Part shown: positions 31,836-44,855 of the stretch, piece by piece
Position numbering within the stretch: the stretch's first letter is position 1
How the letters are laid out: the number at the start of each line of letters is the position of its first letter
NCBI GenBank assembly: GCA_037176705.1
Contig: CM073898.1
Coordinates: 36,707,488 to 36,771,487, forward strand
DNA length: 64,000 bases
Reading direction: 5' to 3'
From: Molossus alvarezi
Taxonomy: Eukaryota; Chordata; Mammalia; Chiroptera; Molossidae
Made by a program: the position numbers and the translations under genes
Notes under the pieces: generated by a model
Seen by the model: the letters and a program-made list of their open reading frames with translations, nothing else
Database searches by the model: none
What the model was told of the DNA's origin: nothing

Positions 31836-33638
31836 AGACACCAAGAACTTAGAAACAGTAACTCCACAAGAGAATTGCAGCCAGGTTACTGCTAGTAGGA
31901 CCCTTGCTGGATCGAGGGGTTACTCCAAAATTTAGCAGGGTATCCCAGTGGTTTCCCTTTTCCTTTGTTCTTTTTTTCTTTCTTTCTTTTTTACTTTTAA
32001 CCTTGTTTACACATTTTGTTACTGATGTGGTTCATTTTATCTGTCATTTTTATTTTAGTTGTCTATATAATCTCATGTCTTATTTTCTTCTCTTCCTCCT
32101 TACTCCTTTCTCTTTCATTAAGTAAATCCAATGTCACCTTTTGATATCCATTCTAAACTTAGTTGGGACAAGTTCCACCTAAATCCATTGAAGAGCTGGT
32201 GGCTGTTATATTACAGTTACTTGTTTAGGCAAGGAGTTTGCTAACCAACATTACCAGCGGACTATATTGATTACATAGGAACACCCTAATAAATCTCAAA
32301 GAGCTGAGTCAAAATAATGGCCGGTGAAGAATGTCACTATTCAAAAGACCACTCCACCTAAGATTTTTACATATATTTAACAGAACATATTCAACATTAG
32401 GATATTTATTGTGTTGCAAAACTATATTCAGTGTTTTCCGCATTGTCATAGAGTGCATGTGTTATAAAAGTAAAAAAGAAAGAAAGAGAGATAAAGAACT
32501 CATGGACATGGCCAACAGTGTGGTCATTGCAGGGGCAGTGGTGGAGGTGGGAGCCGGTATGGGGATAGCAAATGGTGATGGAAAAAATTAAATTAAACTA
32601 AATTTTAAGAAAAATAGAACGAAATAACACGACATAAAATAAATATCTAAAAGTAACATTTGTTATCATTTTTTATTGTTGTGGTACTTAGGCTCTATTA
32701 TGCACAACAATAAAGATAAGATTCCTCTGGGTTAAATTTGTTGTTTGATTACATCTTGCATTTGAATTAATTTAGGATCATGTTTCAATTATAATTTGAC
32801 TCCATGAATATTTACCTTATCAATTGATTTGGATTTCAAAAGGTCATTTTTATTTCATTTCTGAATAAATGTTCAAACTTAACTTCTAGGCATAAAAAAA
32901 TTTTTCAAGCATTGTACTTTTAGACTGTAACAAAATGTGTAGAAACACTACCCACCTGAAAAGAAATACAAATAGCCTGTCATTTCTAAGATCATTCATT
33001 TTTCTCTCCTCAGTTGCATATACTGAAAAAGTTGGAATATGAAGCCTTTTGGATCACATTATACTTTCTTAGCACTGTCATGAGATTATTATGAATTCTC
33101 CTGAAGTGTAAATAGAATTGATGTAATAAAAACATGTTAGTTAACCAGGTACTATTTTAAAGTCAAATGATCATCATAAGCCACACAAATAAACTATCTT
33201 CTGAAATTTAATCAACAATAGATGCTTATATAGAGGTAAAGTAAATTTCATTATGTGCTGTGAATTTTCAATAAAAAAAAATCTCTAAGATTTTAGCATT
33301 TCATGATGCACTTGTTTTTATTTGTTTTATTGTTGTACACATTTTCCACCATACCTACATTATTATTTGCAGATTGCCTGCTCCAAAATCATAATGAATA
33401 TAGGAAAACACAGAATATTGAGAGCAATATTTCCAATTAGTTTTCAATTGTTTTACAATCAATATTAATCAATTTTGGAACAATTTTTTTTTTCTTTTAT
33501 GTTCCATAGTAACATACAGACATTCTCTTAAACTGATCTGGCAATTTCCTATTAATGAAATACTCTCCTCTTTGATATTTTTCTTTAAATATTACAAATA
33601 TAATTTTTTATCATTACATTTATAACACGTTATGGTTT
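31836..33638. other. Unassigned stretch, about 1.8 kb
   Basis: T-rich at 31960-32110 and A-rich at 32465-32500 and 32580-32640, otherwise unassigned. The 86-residue frame at 32331-32591 ends in a low-complexity A/G region and shows no family. Nothing is recognised with confidence. Confidence 0.45.
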
Positions 33639-33639
33639 T

Positions 33640-34200
33640 ATATAAAAATGTTTTTGAATTTTTGTTTTAATTTTATTGCAGGTCATGTTATTAAATGCTT
33701 TTATTTGCAATAGCTTCTCTATTGTTTTGACTTGATTTTCCAGGAATGCGATATCAGTAACAAATATAGATACATTTATTCCCTCTTTAACAGTATCTAT
33801 TCCTTTTATTTTTATGTCTCATGTTTATGCATTGTCTAAAATTTACTGAAGAAAATGCTGGTAGAGATAAAGGCTCCTTGCCTTCTCCCTGATTCATTTG
33901 CGAATGACTCAGTATTTTACCACAATCAGGAGTTTAGACATGGTTTTCAGAAGAGCATCGTCATGTTCATTAAGTGTTCTTATATTTCTATTTTGTCTGG
34001 GACTAAATTTTTAGTCAGGAATAATTTTGGTTTTCATTAACTGACCCTTTCTTTGGGGCACCTCTCAAGATATATGTTTTTTGTTCGTTAATTTGAATTA
34101 AATTAATATTGAATTAAATTAATAAATTTCTTAACATTGCTTTCTTTATTCCGATCATGATACTGCTTGACCATAATACTGCTATACTTTATTTTATTTA
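33640..34200 (-). mobile_element. Possible old L1 ORF2 fragment
   Basis: Weak resemblance to reversed ORF2 reverse-transcriptase sequence: gtcatgttattaaatgc, cgatatcagtaacaaatata, attccttttatttttatg and an agataaaggctccttgcc stretch where L1 has gggcatccttgtc. Very diverged. Confidence 0.4.
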
Positions 34201-34595
34201 GGTTTTAACACATTGTATTTAAGTACTATCTTTGCCACTTTTCTTTTTTTTTTTTTTGCTACTTTTCTGGAATCTTCTTTTTTCTGTGCTAAGGAAAGTG
34301 TTAAATACTTCATATGTGTGTTTTTTCCTCGAATGCTTGAAGCAATTCACACATGAAACACTCCAGGACCTGAATTCCATCTTCCCCGCTCCTTTCTGGT
34401 AAAAGGTAAAAATAGTCACAGAGTAACAGAGCTGTGTAACAGTCACTATTTACAGACCGTCCAAAATGAACATTTTGGGGTCATTAACATTTTTTAATAT
34501 TGCCTCTTTTTGCCTCCAGATAATTTAAAAATAAAAACGTAGAATATTTCACATTTGTCAATGAAGTATCTTGGATTTTAAAATATGTAGACAGT
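34201..34595. other. Unassigned stretch
   Basis: A T-run lies at 34244-34257. The 75-residue minus-strand frame at 34219-34446 ends in a lysine run translated from that homopolymer. No gene is supported. Confidence 0.5.
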
Positions 34596-34599
34596 GATT

Positions 34600-34790
34600 T
34601 TTCTGGAAAATAATAATGTTTTTTTCCTTCTGATTCATAAGCCTCTTATTCATTTGTCTTGGTTTCCTTCTTTTGCTAGGATCTCCAGTGTAGTGTTGAT
34701 AAATACTGGTGATAAAGTATTGTCTTGTTTCTAATTTAAAAAGCTAATAATGTTTTACAGTTAATATTTGTGTTTCAATGCAAATATTTT
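34600..34790 (-). mobile_element. L1 ORF2 fragment, reverse orientation
   Basis: The stretch ttttgctaggatctccag, tgtagtgttgataaatactgg and agtattgtcttgtttctaat parallels the reversed L1 reverse-transcriptase segment that normally reads 'gctaggacttccagtactatgttgaata...cttgtcttgttcc'. Confidence 0.6.
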
Positions 34791-34794
34791 ATTT

Positions 34795-34945
34795 TTTTAT
34801 TGTGGTAAAGTATACATACCGTAGGATTTGTCATTTTAACCATTTTTAAGTGTACCACTCAGTGGCTTTAAGTACATTTGTAATGTCATACAACCATCAC
34901 CACTATCTATTTCCAGAATTTTTCCATTATCCCAATCACAAACAG
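34795..34945 (-). mobile_element. Old L1 3' UTR fragment
   Basis: Reversed L1M-type 3' end: tattgtggtaaagtatacat, gtcattttaaccatttttaa, gtgtaccactcagtggcttt, catacaaccatcaccac and a ccagaatttttccat block. Confidence 0.82.
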
Positions 34946-35395
34946 TATTGATTTTCTGAGGAGAGTCTGGGCTGGAAGTAACATTTTATGAAGATCAGCA
35001 TTGATTCGTGTATAGTAGCTCTATGAGGTAACAAGAGCAAGGAACAGATAAATTTTGTTGATAGGTATTAAAAATTACCAGAGATGTGAAAAAAAGTTTG
35101 TTTTTGAAACATGAGCAGATGAGCAACAGGTGAAGAAAGTAGCAGAGTATCCGAGGCTGTCCAGAGATTATAAAGACCAAGAGGAACTGAAGTAACCTTA
35201 CTTATGTTAGGAACTGGAAGTAATCCAGCAAACACTGGGTGAGGAAAGTAGATGAAATTGCAAGAAGAGACATTTTTGAGGAATTGCAAACCATATTAGT
35301 ATTAGTTTTTATACTTTTTGCCCCAGGAAGTTGGTTTGCTGTGTTTCATCTGTTGCATGATATGAAAATAATGGAAAGAATGATCCATGAGTATT
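34946..35395. other. Unassigned stretch
   Basis: Non-repetitive. Overlapping chance frames on both strands (up to 101 residues at 35239-35544) show no domain. Confidence 0.5.
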
Positions 35396-35399
35396 TTAG

Positions 35400-35705
35400 A
35401 ATTAGCTTCAATACCACCTCGCTATCTTTCACTCACCTTTCTTCCTCATCCACCTGGACATCCCGTTTTGAACTCTTCCTCTCTCAGGCACATCTTGGAT
35501 TATGCAATTTCCTACTCAAAACTACCGATGTTCCTCCTCTATAACTGAAAGAAAAATAATCCTGTCTTCTTAACATGGCATTTAACTTGGTCGGCTCAGT
35601 CAAATTGTACTAATACTTAAGAACTCAACTCAAATATCACCTCTTTAGTAAAGGAGCATCAAAGTGCTTAACAAGATGTACTCTAGTCTAAATTCTCATG
35701 GTATT
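35400..35705 (+). mobile_element. LINE-2 fragment
   Basis: Block order fits L2: tttcactcacctttcttcc, caggcacatcttgg, aatttcctactcaaaac and actcaactcaaatatcacc, ctctttagtaaaggagc. Diverged. Confidence 0.62.
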
Positions 35706-35879
35706 CTCACTTTTTTTTTTTTCTTATGTGAAGAATAACTTTATATATTATCTCCCAGGTAGGATCTCCATAGGACATCTATGTTTTTATTTCATGTTCA
35801 AATCTTCCAAAGCACCAGTAACAGGGTCTTTCATAGAACAGATGCTTAGCAATGTTTCTTGAAATACTTAATGAATACA

Positions 35880-36398
35880 CAGGTTTGTGTTCCACTATAC
35901 ACAGTATAAAATCCAAACCTTTATAGTGGACCGAAAATGCCTTTCCTGACCTGGGCTCACCAAACTTATGTACCACCAATTACCATTTTACTGTCCATTC
36001 ACAACAACCTTGTGCCCACCCCTTGGACTTTTATATTTACTGCTTCCTCTGTACTATGTTCTACTACCAGGTGATTCATCAGCTGCTGCTCCTTATATTC
36101 AGACCTCAGCTTCCCAGTGGGGATTTCCCTGACTGTCCCAGTGTAAACAGCCATCAGCGCCCAGTTACAGTCAATTACATCAGGTGTTTTCTTTTATCCT
36201 TTAAAAATATTATCATTACCCACATTTCACTTCAGACTTTTAAGTTATTTTTTATTTTTGCTACTATTTACATTCTTTGAAATCAAACCTATACTAGAGC
36301 AGATAGCGTGTCTTTTGGCCACCCATGTATCTCTTGGGAACATAGTAGTTTTTAAACTTAGTACTCATTCGATACATGTTTGTTGAATTAGTTATCCA
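35880..36398 (+). mobile_element. LINE-2, 3' portion
   Basis: Reads along L2: tataaaatccaaacctttat, cctttcctgacctgggctc, ccattttactgtccattcac, actgcttcctctgtactatg, ggatttccctgactgtccc, then the 3' end (tactagagcagatagcgtg, tatctcttgggaacatagt, gatacatgtttgttgaatta). It is close to the true L2 terminus. Confidence 0.85.
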
Positions 36399-37138
36399 TA
36401 TTATACTTTTCAAATTCTTCTTCTAACTCTTAAGTGCATAATAAACTGGAGATGGAAATACAAAAATTGAGTTAATAATTTCCCCCTGTCAAACTTAGTT
36501 TCTCCCAAATCTACCTTAGAGGATCAGCTGATCAAATTATTTTAGAGGAATAGCCTGTTTAAACTATCCAATGGGCATACTGATGAAATCAGGCCTTCCC
36601 ATTTTCAATCCACTGGTAGTCTGAAATTCCCAAATCAATTATCTTTCCATTTGAAAGAACATGCTAACATGTCTTGAAAAGTAATCCCAAGAACTGGTTT
36701 GCACTGCAGGTAAAATTATATCCATTTAACTATCATATATTTTTGTAATTGTGCTATTTTTTTCCATTTCAAATGTTATATTATCCTTTTTATTTGGCTT
36801 AAAATATAACTCTTTTTAATGTTCTATAAATATTTCAGAATGTTTGAGTCCTGTAACCTGTTGCCTTTTTCATGAGTCTTAATCAGATAGTGGAATGACA
36901 AATCACATGTAAAAATGTGGTTAGACTAAAGTGATAACATCTGTAACTAATGAATCATAGGGAAAAAGATTAAAAAAAACTAACATTATCTTTTTAACTC
37001 CTCTAAAGGTATTTCTGTGAAAGCAATAGCAAATATATCCTTTATTCTTCTCTATTTTAAACAATAAAAATGCAGTGTAAAATAGAGTGTGTCCAAACAT
37101 TACATTAACCATCCAAAGGTTAATATTGAATAACAATG
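36399..37138. other. Unassigned stretch
   Basis: AT-rich, no family recognised. Confidence 0.5.
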
Positions 37139-37139
37139 G

Positions 37140-37374
37140 TTGCTTTTAATGGGCACTACCAATGCTAAATACTAAACCTGTTCTCTCACTTAACTTTCAC
37201 ATCCTAATGAATTTGTATTATTATTAATATCTTATTTTTATAGAAGGAAACTAAAGCTCAGAGAGATATAAAATATTACCGAGTTCATGCAATTAATATT
37301 TGTTAATTTTTTCTTTCAAAGGTAGACCTTTTCTCTTTAAGACCTATGCTCTTAACCACTAAGTCATGCTGGAC
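37140..37374 (-). mobile_element. MIR SINE, reverse orientation, nearly complete
   Basis: Reversed MIR: gggcactaccaatgctaaat, ttctctcacttaactttcac, atcttatttttatagaagg, aaactaaagctcagagagat, and the head region gacctatgctcttaaccact with an aagtcatgctgga end. Confidence 0.87.
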
Positions 37375-37726
37375 TTTAGTGCCAGCCACAAGAAGGCATG
37401 TTGCAGCCTTCCAAAGGTGAGACAGTGGTTATCCACAGTTCTAGTGTTTGACAAACATGTCAGACATCCCACAAGTAACTAGTAAGATCAGGTCACAGGA
37501 TCAGGGCTCAATATTTTTTATTATTCTAATATACATCATTATGAATACATAGTATGTTCTTATGTTTTACATACATTCCTTTGTAATCCTAAGTAAGAGT
37601 ATGTAAAATCTGCATTAATTTCAAAATTTTGCCTGGTTTTCTACATCAATGCTAAATAACTACTAAAGATCTTGTGGTGTAGAGAAAGGACATATGTATA
37701 TAACTCATGCCAAAGCTAGTTAACTC
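37375..37726. other. Unassigned stretch
   Basis: No repeat or gene is recognised. Confidence 0.5.
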
Positions 37727-37785
37727 TCTATCTATCTATCTATCTATCCATCCATCCATCCATCCATCCATCTATATATCTATAC
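37727..37785 (+). repeat. Compound (CTAT)n(CCAT)n microsatellite
   Basis: Ctat units change to ccat units at about 37748 and back to ctat-like units at about 37771, followed by ta/ca-rich sequence to about 37830. Confidence 0.92.
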
Positions 37786-37947
37786 ACACATATATATTTA
37801 CATACACACACATATGAGTATGCACACGTGTATAAAATGTTATTTTAAATTAATGACAACAATGAAATTTAGGTGTTATTATTTTCATTTTATAAACAGC
37901 CACAGTACATATACTTCAATGAAGGGCTAAATAGAAAAGAAACAGAG

Positions 37948-38158
37948 AGCCCCACCCTTGTGGCTTGGTGGATTGAGCCCCGTCCCATGGACTGAGAGGT
38001 TCGATTCCTGGTCAGGGCTCTGAGTTGTAGGCTTGATCCCCAATAGGAGGCATGCAGGAGGCAGCCAGTCAATGTTCCTTTCTTGTTGATGTTTCTATCT
38101 CTCTCTCCTTTCCTCTCTCTCTAAAAATAAATAAATAAAAACATATTTTTTTAAAAAA
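37948..38158 (+). mobile_element. Ves SINE
   Basis: Head gccccacccttgtggcttgg, B-box (ggttcgattcctgg), cttgatccccaataggagg, pyrimidine-rich body and a ctaaaaataaataaataaaa tail. The flanks are A-rich (aaaagaaacaga / aaaaagataaccaga), which suggests a worn target duplication. Confidence 0.92.
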
Positions 38159-38159
38159 G

Positions 38160-39688
38160 ATAACCAGATAATAAATGATTCAGTGGAAGACAGAACCTGG
38201 GTGAACAGAGAAGTCTTTGTCTGTGTGTGGAATTTAAGCTGGGTCTTAAAAGACCATTTCAGACACATGCACAGTTGCAAACAGGTGCAGAGGTAAGGGG
38301 AGTAATTATATATGTTATACAGTTAGCTCAAGAAAAGGCAATAGGATGGTTAAACACAGATGACAAACAATCTGCTTTGCCTTTTAATTCATTTTTAATC
38401 TTATCTTTTTAACTATTTGCTTCTTTTTTTACCAGAGATTCAGCATTTTCCAGAAATAATATTTATAAACTGAAATAACGATCACTTTTTAATTTATTCA
38501 ATATAGTCTTTCCTGTAAGATATATGTTCTTATAGATTTTTTTAAAAATGAAAATAAAACTTCATATTAGTATTGACTCCTCAAGGTCTCCTACCTTAAC
38601 TCCTGATTGATCAAGCAATTTGAAAAATAGTGTTATGGAACAAGCAAAAGTGATTATAAATTTTTCTTTTATTTTTAGAGAAAAAATTGAGTTGATTTAT
38701 GGTTTAATTATCTCTGTCATTTCATGCAGTGGCCTAGGATAGCATTTTTCTTGAATTACTAACAAAAAACATAGGATTGATGAGTCAAATAGATGATTAA
38801 ATATAGAATGATCTGGGATACATTTTATATTAAATGAAATGAAATTACTAATTGATACTTAGAATTGGAGTAAAAAGTCAAATAAATGAATGGGAAGTTC
38901 ACATATCTTGACTTGCTGCTTGGTAAAATTAGAGACACAAACCCTTAAAATGAATCTTGAATAGTCACATTTATAAAATGTAGAGGAAGCAAAAATAATA
39001 CAAAATGGCAGTTCATACAGAGTCATGTCTTTCTGGCCACATAATTAGACACATAGATGCTAATGTAGCCAATTGATTGTTATAAAATAGTCCTAATGTA
39101 AAATGTCATGAGCTTCTGTTCCATAAGATTTCACAATAAAAGATAGAGCACAATGACATCTATATTTCTGCTCAGAAGAGTTCATTTTGGACTATAACTA
39201 AGAGTTACTTTTCACACCAAATGATTCCTTCCTTATTAAATAATAGATATACAGAGGCAGATATTGAAGTATAAGATCATGTTTATCACTATACTTTTAT
39301 GAAAATGTAGTTAAGTAGTAGCAGGCATTTGCAGAGTATGTTTAAGAGAAGCATAGCTTCTACAATGTCTACTTGAACATGTAGACATTAAGAAACTCTA
39401 AAAACAGTAAGAAAGGTTACACGCAGAGGCCTCGCTCTCTCAGTACAGGCTGTGAAGTACAACATCAAGTGATATATAGAAGAGAATCAGAAGATCTTGG
39501 AAAATGTGAAAAGAAAATATTGAATGAGGACAGAAAAGACAAAATCTCCAAATCACATTTGGCCAAGGTTTATCACAAAATCTTAATGTAGAGGATTCAA
39601 AAGAAAATAGTACAAGAGTTCTGCTGCATATTTATTTAATCTTACTATAGATAATATACGTTTAAAGGTTTATTGTGCAACTCACCTA
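38160..39688. other. Unassigned stretch, about 1.5 kb
   Basis: AT-rich and apparently unique. No recognisable repeat, exon or RNA gene. Confidence 0.5.
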
Positions 39689-39689
39689 C

Positions 39690-42600
39690 CTATAGGTGTA
39701 ATATCAGCAAAGAACAGTTGGGCCAACCCTCCCTGCAGCACATCCACCAGCCGTAAAGACTGATCTCCACGCAGTAATAACAGCAGAGCCAGGCAGGTCA
39801 ACCAGTTCCCTACACCACATCTTCTGATAGCCTGACCACAATGGCAAGGTAAATCTTAAAGAGAGATCTATCTCCTGCCCCACACCTCAACAATGGCAAG
39901 CCAATCTGCCTCAACAAGATACATGCTTAGGATGGCAGTCCTGATCTGCTAAAGTGTCAACATCAGCAGGTTCCCTGACCCACACCTGGGAGAGCAGGTG
40001 GTTGACAGTCTGGGTGGGGTTGCATCCTCAGCTCACTCACACTGGAAAGCCCAACTGGTATAGAACAAAGCACCCTAGAATATCATCACCATGTCTCTGA
40101 AAACTAAACTGTCATTGGAATTACAGCTTGTAAAAGTAGCAAAGGACCTACATGTTATGCCTAATAATCTGGATATCTGCTAAAGTGGGAGTTTTAAATA
40201 GGATCAAGTGTCTCCTATGACAATATTAAATGGCAATGATATACTTTTAAAAATGTATAATACCAAAACATAAGTAAAAACACAACTAGAAAGATACAAA
40301 TAATCCTTTGCCACTAACACTGAGATTTTTTACATGTTGAAATTATGTGACAAGGATTTTAAAGCAGTTGTTATAAAAATGCTTTAAAAAGCAGTTAATG
40401 CTCTTGAAGCAAATTAAAAAAATACAAATTAAAAAAATACCAAAAAAAAAATGAGAATTTTAGAACTGAAAAGTATGACAGCCAAGTAAAAATCTCACTG
40501 GATGGTCTCAAGAAGAGTGGATACAGAATAAAATTGGTAAACTTGAGAAAAGATCAACATTTACTCAACCTGAAGGGTCCTGTTACCATTAAAGAAATTT
40601 AATTTGTAATTATAAAGCTCCCTCCCCACCCAAATTGCTAGGCTTAAATGTTTACACTGGAGAATTTAAAGAATTAGCACAAATGTACACAATCTCTTCC
40701 AGTAAATAGAAGAGGAGGGAACACTTCCCACTCATACTGAGGCCAATATTGCCTGATACCAAAACCAAACAAAAAGAGTTCATAAAAGCAAACCATAGAC
40801 CAATATCTCTCATGAATTGGATGCCAAAATTCTCAATAAAATATTACCAAATTGAATCCATCAATATGTAAAAAGAGTTAAACACCATGATCAAATTGGA
40901 TTGATTTCAGCTAAGCAAGGATGGTTCAATTTTGAAAATCATTCAGTGTTGTTCACCACAACAACAGAATAAAGAAAATCATATCAATTAATCATATAAT
41001 CATATCAATTAATGCTGAAAAAGCATTTGACAAAATTTAAAACCTATTTATGATAAAAAACAAATTTTTAACAAACAAGCAATAAAGGAGAACTTGCTAA
41101 ACTATACAGATTATCTCCAAAAAATCTACAGCTAACATCATACTTAGTGGTGAAAGACTGATTGCTTTACCTCTGGGATTGAAAACAAGTCATGGATTTC
41201 TGCTCTCGCCATTTCTACTCAACATAGCACTGGAAGATCTATCTAGTACAACAAGGCAAGAAAAATAATTAAAAGGCATGCCAATTGGAAAGGAAGAAAT
41301 AAAACTATTTCTATTTGCAGAGCACATAACTTTCTATATAGAAACACAAAATATCTACCATAAAAACAATTCCTTGAACTAATAAATGAGTTCAGCAAGA
41401 TCACAGGATTTAAGATAAAATGCAATAGCATTTACAGTTGCCTCAAATAATATGAAATACTTAAGTATAAATATAACAATATATGTAGAAACCTATCTGC
41501 TTTAAATTAAAAAATACTGATTAAAAATTCAAAGAGGACCTAAATAACTGGAGATACTTAAAATGTTCATTGATAAGAATACTATCAATATAGTAAAGAT
41601 GTTAGTGCTTCCCAAATTGATCTAGAGGATTATGCATTCCTATCAAAATCCCAGTATTTTATTGTCCAGCTATAAACAACTTATTCTAAACGTTATATGG
41701 AAAGGCACAGGACCTACGAAGACTAAAACAATTCTGAAAAAGAAGAATAATGTGAATGCAATCAATCTTACTGATGTTAAAACTTACTATGTACCCACAG
41801 GAATCAGAACAGTGTAATAGTGAATGAGAGAAAAATGTATAAATCATTTGAACAGAATAGAGAACCCAGAGATAGACCCACTCAAATATGCAAAATTGAT
41901 TTTTAGCAAAGATGCAAATAAAAGTTGGTGGATGAGGAATAGCATTTCAACAAATGGTGCTACAGCAATGGAACATACTTAGACAAAAAAAAAAAAAAAA
42001 AATGTGTTTTAACCTAAAACTCATATCTTGTAGAAAGATTAACTGGCAATGGATCACAGACTTAAATATAACATCAATATAACACTTTCAGAAATATAGA
42101 AAAACCCAAGTGAAACTCTTAGGGATCCAGGGAATTTTAGACTTGATATCAAAAGTACAATTTTTTAAAAAGTGATAAATGGGACCTCATAAAAATTTAA
42201 AAATTTTACTTTGTGAAAGCTCATGTGAAAAGGATGAAAAGAAAGCTAAATGCTGTGAGACAATATTTGCAAGCCAACTCTTTAAAAAATAAATGGTATT
42301 TAGAGCTTACAAAGTACTCTCAAAAGTCAACATTAAAAAACAGACAATCCAAACAGAAAAATGGGCAAAAGACAAGAAGTTATAGTTTACTAAAGAGGAT
42401 ATATGCATGGCAAATAAGCTCATGGAAAGATGTTCAGTATCATTTTCTGTTATAAAAATGCAAATTAAGACCACAGTATCACTACAAACCTATAAGAACG
42501 GCAAAAAGAATAATAATAATGAGTGACAATACTAAAGGAAGCAGAGAAACTCCCTCATATTGCTGGCGGGAAAGGAGAATGTCCCAAGCACTCTGCAAAG

Positions 42601-43600
42601 TAGCATGTCAGTTCTGTTGAAACTGAAAATGAATTTACGCTACAAACTGGCAATTGCCTCCTGGATATTTATCCCAGAGAATCATGCACATGAATGTTCA
42701 TAGCAACATTATTCATCATCGCCCAAAACTGGAAACTCCCCAATGTCCTTAAATGGTGAATGTTTAAACAAACTGTAATACACATCTATACCATGGAATA
42801 GAACTCAGCAAGAAAAAGGAACAGACCAGCCCTTCCCAGTTTGGGTCAGCGGTTAGAGCGTCGGCCCACAGACCAGAGAGGCCCGCGATAGGTTCTCCAT
42901 AAGGGTACATGCCTGGTTGCTGTTTGTCCCTGGCTCCAGTTGGGGTCGTGTGGGTGGCAACCACTCAATGTGTCTCTCTCATGTGGATATTACTCTCCCT
43001 CTTTCTTCATCCCTCTCTCCCTCCCACTCTATCTAAAGATAAATGCAAAAACGTTCTTGGGTGAGGATTAAAAAAAAGGAATGGACCAATAATACATACA
43101 ACAGTTTGGATAATCCTCAAAGAAATTATGCTGAATGAAAACAAGATAATATCAAAAGTTTATTCTATATTATTCTATTTGCATAATTCTTTCATGGATT
43201 ATATAAATGTCTAATCACTAATCACCTGAAACAAATATATTGTAAGTTAACTGTAATTAGAAGATAAATTAATTTAAAATAAAGAAATTATAGAGATGGA
43301 AAGATGAGTAGTTATCAGGGTTTAGAATGGGGAGAAAACATGTAGTTACAGAAAGCTACACATGATCAAATTTCATAGAACTGTATATACACACTCACCA
43401 ATTAGTACATCTATAAGTAGTAAATTCTAAAGAAGCACTGTATGTATTACCAATGTCAATTACCTGGTTTGATATTGTACTATAGTTATACAAGATGTTA
43501 ACATTGGGGGAGACTGGGAAAAGGATGCAAGGGACAGTCCTGTACATTTTTTTTGAAATTTCCTATGAATCTATAAGTATTTCAAAATAAAAAGTGAAAA
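39690..43600 (+). mobile_element. Long old L1, plus strand, with internal losses
   Basis: The GC-richer start at about 39700-40070 looks like an L1 5' UTR. An ORF1-like part follows (gacaaggattttaaagcagt, atgagaattttagaactgaa, atctcactggatggtctc). ORF2 starts abruptly near 40660 (ctcttccagtaaatagaag) and runs to about 42830. The reverse-transcriptase core has decayed from FADD to FAEH (41314-41325). The 3' UTR ends near 43600 (atgaatctataagtatttc, aaaataaaaagtg). Stops are frequent. An A-run at 41986-42002 and the SINE at 42829-43072 interrupt it. The endonuclease region is mostly missing. The 5' limit is uncertain. Confidence 0.8.
42829..43072 (+). mobile_element. Ves SINE, long subtype
   Basis: Head gcccttcccagtttgggtca, gcggttagagcgtcggcc, a damaged B-box (gataggttctccat), tgctgtttgtccctggctcc, cactcaatgtgtc, CT-rich body and an acgttcttgggtgaggatt tail. 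Flanks aaaaaggaacagacca (42813-42828) and aaaaaaggaatggacca (from about 43073) form the target duplication. Inserted in the 3' end of the old L1. Confidence 0.93.
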
Positions 43601-43920
43601 AAAAAACCAAAAACCCGATTGCACCATAAACTACACAGAGTTATCTTTCCATGATGATGTTTTTAATCAGCTATGAAATAATTGCTTTACTGTCCTTTTA
43701 AAATCATAATAGAATATCTTTATTATGACTTATTATTTACCAGATGCCTACAGTTTCTCAATTAATTTTTTTCAACAAATATTGACCCATGGTATATTAA
43801 GAACCATTTAAAAATTAAATATTTTTACTTAGTGGAATATATTTTGTTCTGATTTTTCCCAACCAACAAAGAAATTTACTTTCTCAATTAATTCCATCAT
43901 ATTAAAGGATTGTTCAGAAT
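43601..43920. other. Unassigned stretch
   Basis: AT-rich, no family recognised. Confidence 0.5.
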
Positions 43921-43924
43921 TATT

Positions 43925-44038
43925 TTATTTTTTATTATTAAAATATAGTCAATATACGATGTTTTATTAGTTTCAGGTGTTCAACATAGTTCTTCAGTAC
44001 TAACATACCTAACAAAGGGATCATCACACTGAAATCTT
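43925..44038 (-). mobile_element. L1 3' UTR end, reverse orientation
   Basis: Reversed L1M-type terminus: tattattaaaatatagtcaa, tatacgatgttttattagtt, tcaggtgttcaacatag. It is followed at once by an L1 3' end in the opposite direction. Confidence 0.7.
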
Positions 44039-44395
44039 GCCATTGGTGGCAACACAGACGAATCTAAAGGATGTCATGCTAAGTGAAATAAGTCAGACAG
44101 AGAAGGACAAATACCATATGATTTCACTTGTATGTTGAATCTAAAATACAACGACACACAAAAAAATAAAATAAACAACACAAAACAGAAACAGTCTTAT
44201 AGATATAGACATAAACTGATGGTTGCCAAAGAAAAAAGGGCAAAAAACGGTGGAAGAAAATAAGAGGTACAGACGTCCAGTTGTGAGATAAATAAGTCAC
44301 AGGGATGTAATGCACAGCATAGGGAATATACCAGTACTATCGTAATAACCTTGTACAGTGACAGGTGGTTATTTTGGTCTGAATTTTAAGCTCAT
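44039..44395 (+). mobile_element. L1 ORF2 end and 3' UTR, plus strand
   Basis: Coding end (gtgaaataagtcagacagag, caaataccatatgatttcac) followed by the 3' UTR: tgatggttgccaaagaaa, gtccagttgtgagataaat, cacagggatgtaatgcacag and catagggaatataccagt. Confidence 0.85.
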
Positions 44396-44514
44396 GCTTT
44401 TATATCTATAAGCATGGTTCTCTCCATGGATTATTTCACTTCAAAGCAAATTCTCAATTTGTGACTTCCATTTTCTCATCTGAAAAAGAAAGTGATTATA
44501 GTTCTAAGGACCCA

Positions 44515-44855
44515 TTTTAGACTGTTTGAGCTGCTATAACAAAATACCACAAACTGGGTACTTAGAACCCATAGTTCTGAGGGCTAGAAGTCCAAGATCA
44601 GAGTGGTGACATGGTTGGGTTCCGGTGAGGCCCTCTGCTGGGCTGCAAACTGCCAATTTATTACATGGTTGGAAGGGCAACCATCTCTCTGGGGCTTCTT
44701 TTTTAGGGTACTCATTCCTTTCCTGGGGACTCTTCCTACATGACCTAATCACTTTCAAAGGCCTCATCTCCTACTGGCATCATCTTGGGCATTAGGTTTC
44801 CAACATATGAATGTTAGAAGCACACACACATTCTATCTGAAGCAGGACCTTTCCA
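44515..44855 (+). mobile_element. Ancient mammalian interspersed repeat (family name uncertain)
   Basis: The well-known pattern is present: gagctgctataacaaaatac, cacaaactgggtacttagaa, gaagtccaagatcagagtgg, gggttccggtgaggccctc, catgacctaatcactttc, aaggcctcatctcctac and ggtttccaacatatgaatg. I recognise the repeat from mammalian genomes but cannot recall its class with confidence. Confidence 0.7.

Noticed and set aside
37727..37785. CRISPR-like or minisatellite array
   Set aside because: Four-base units with no spacers; an ordinary tetranucleotide microsatellite in eukaryotic DNA.
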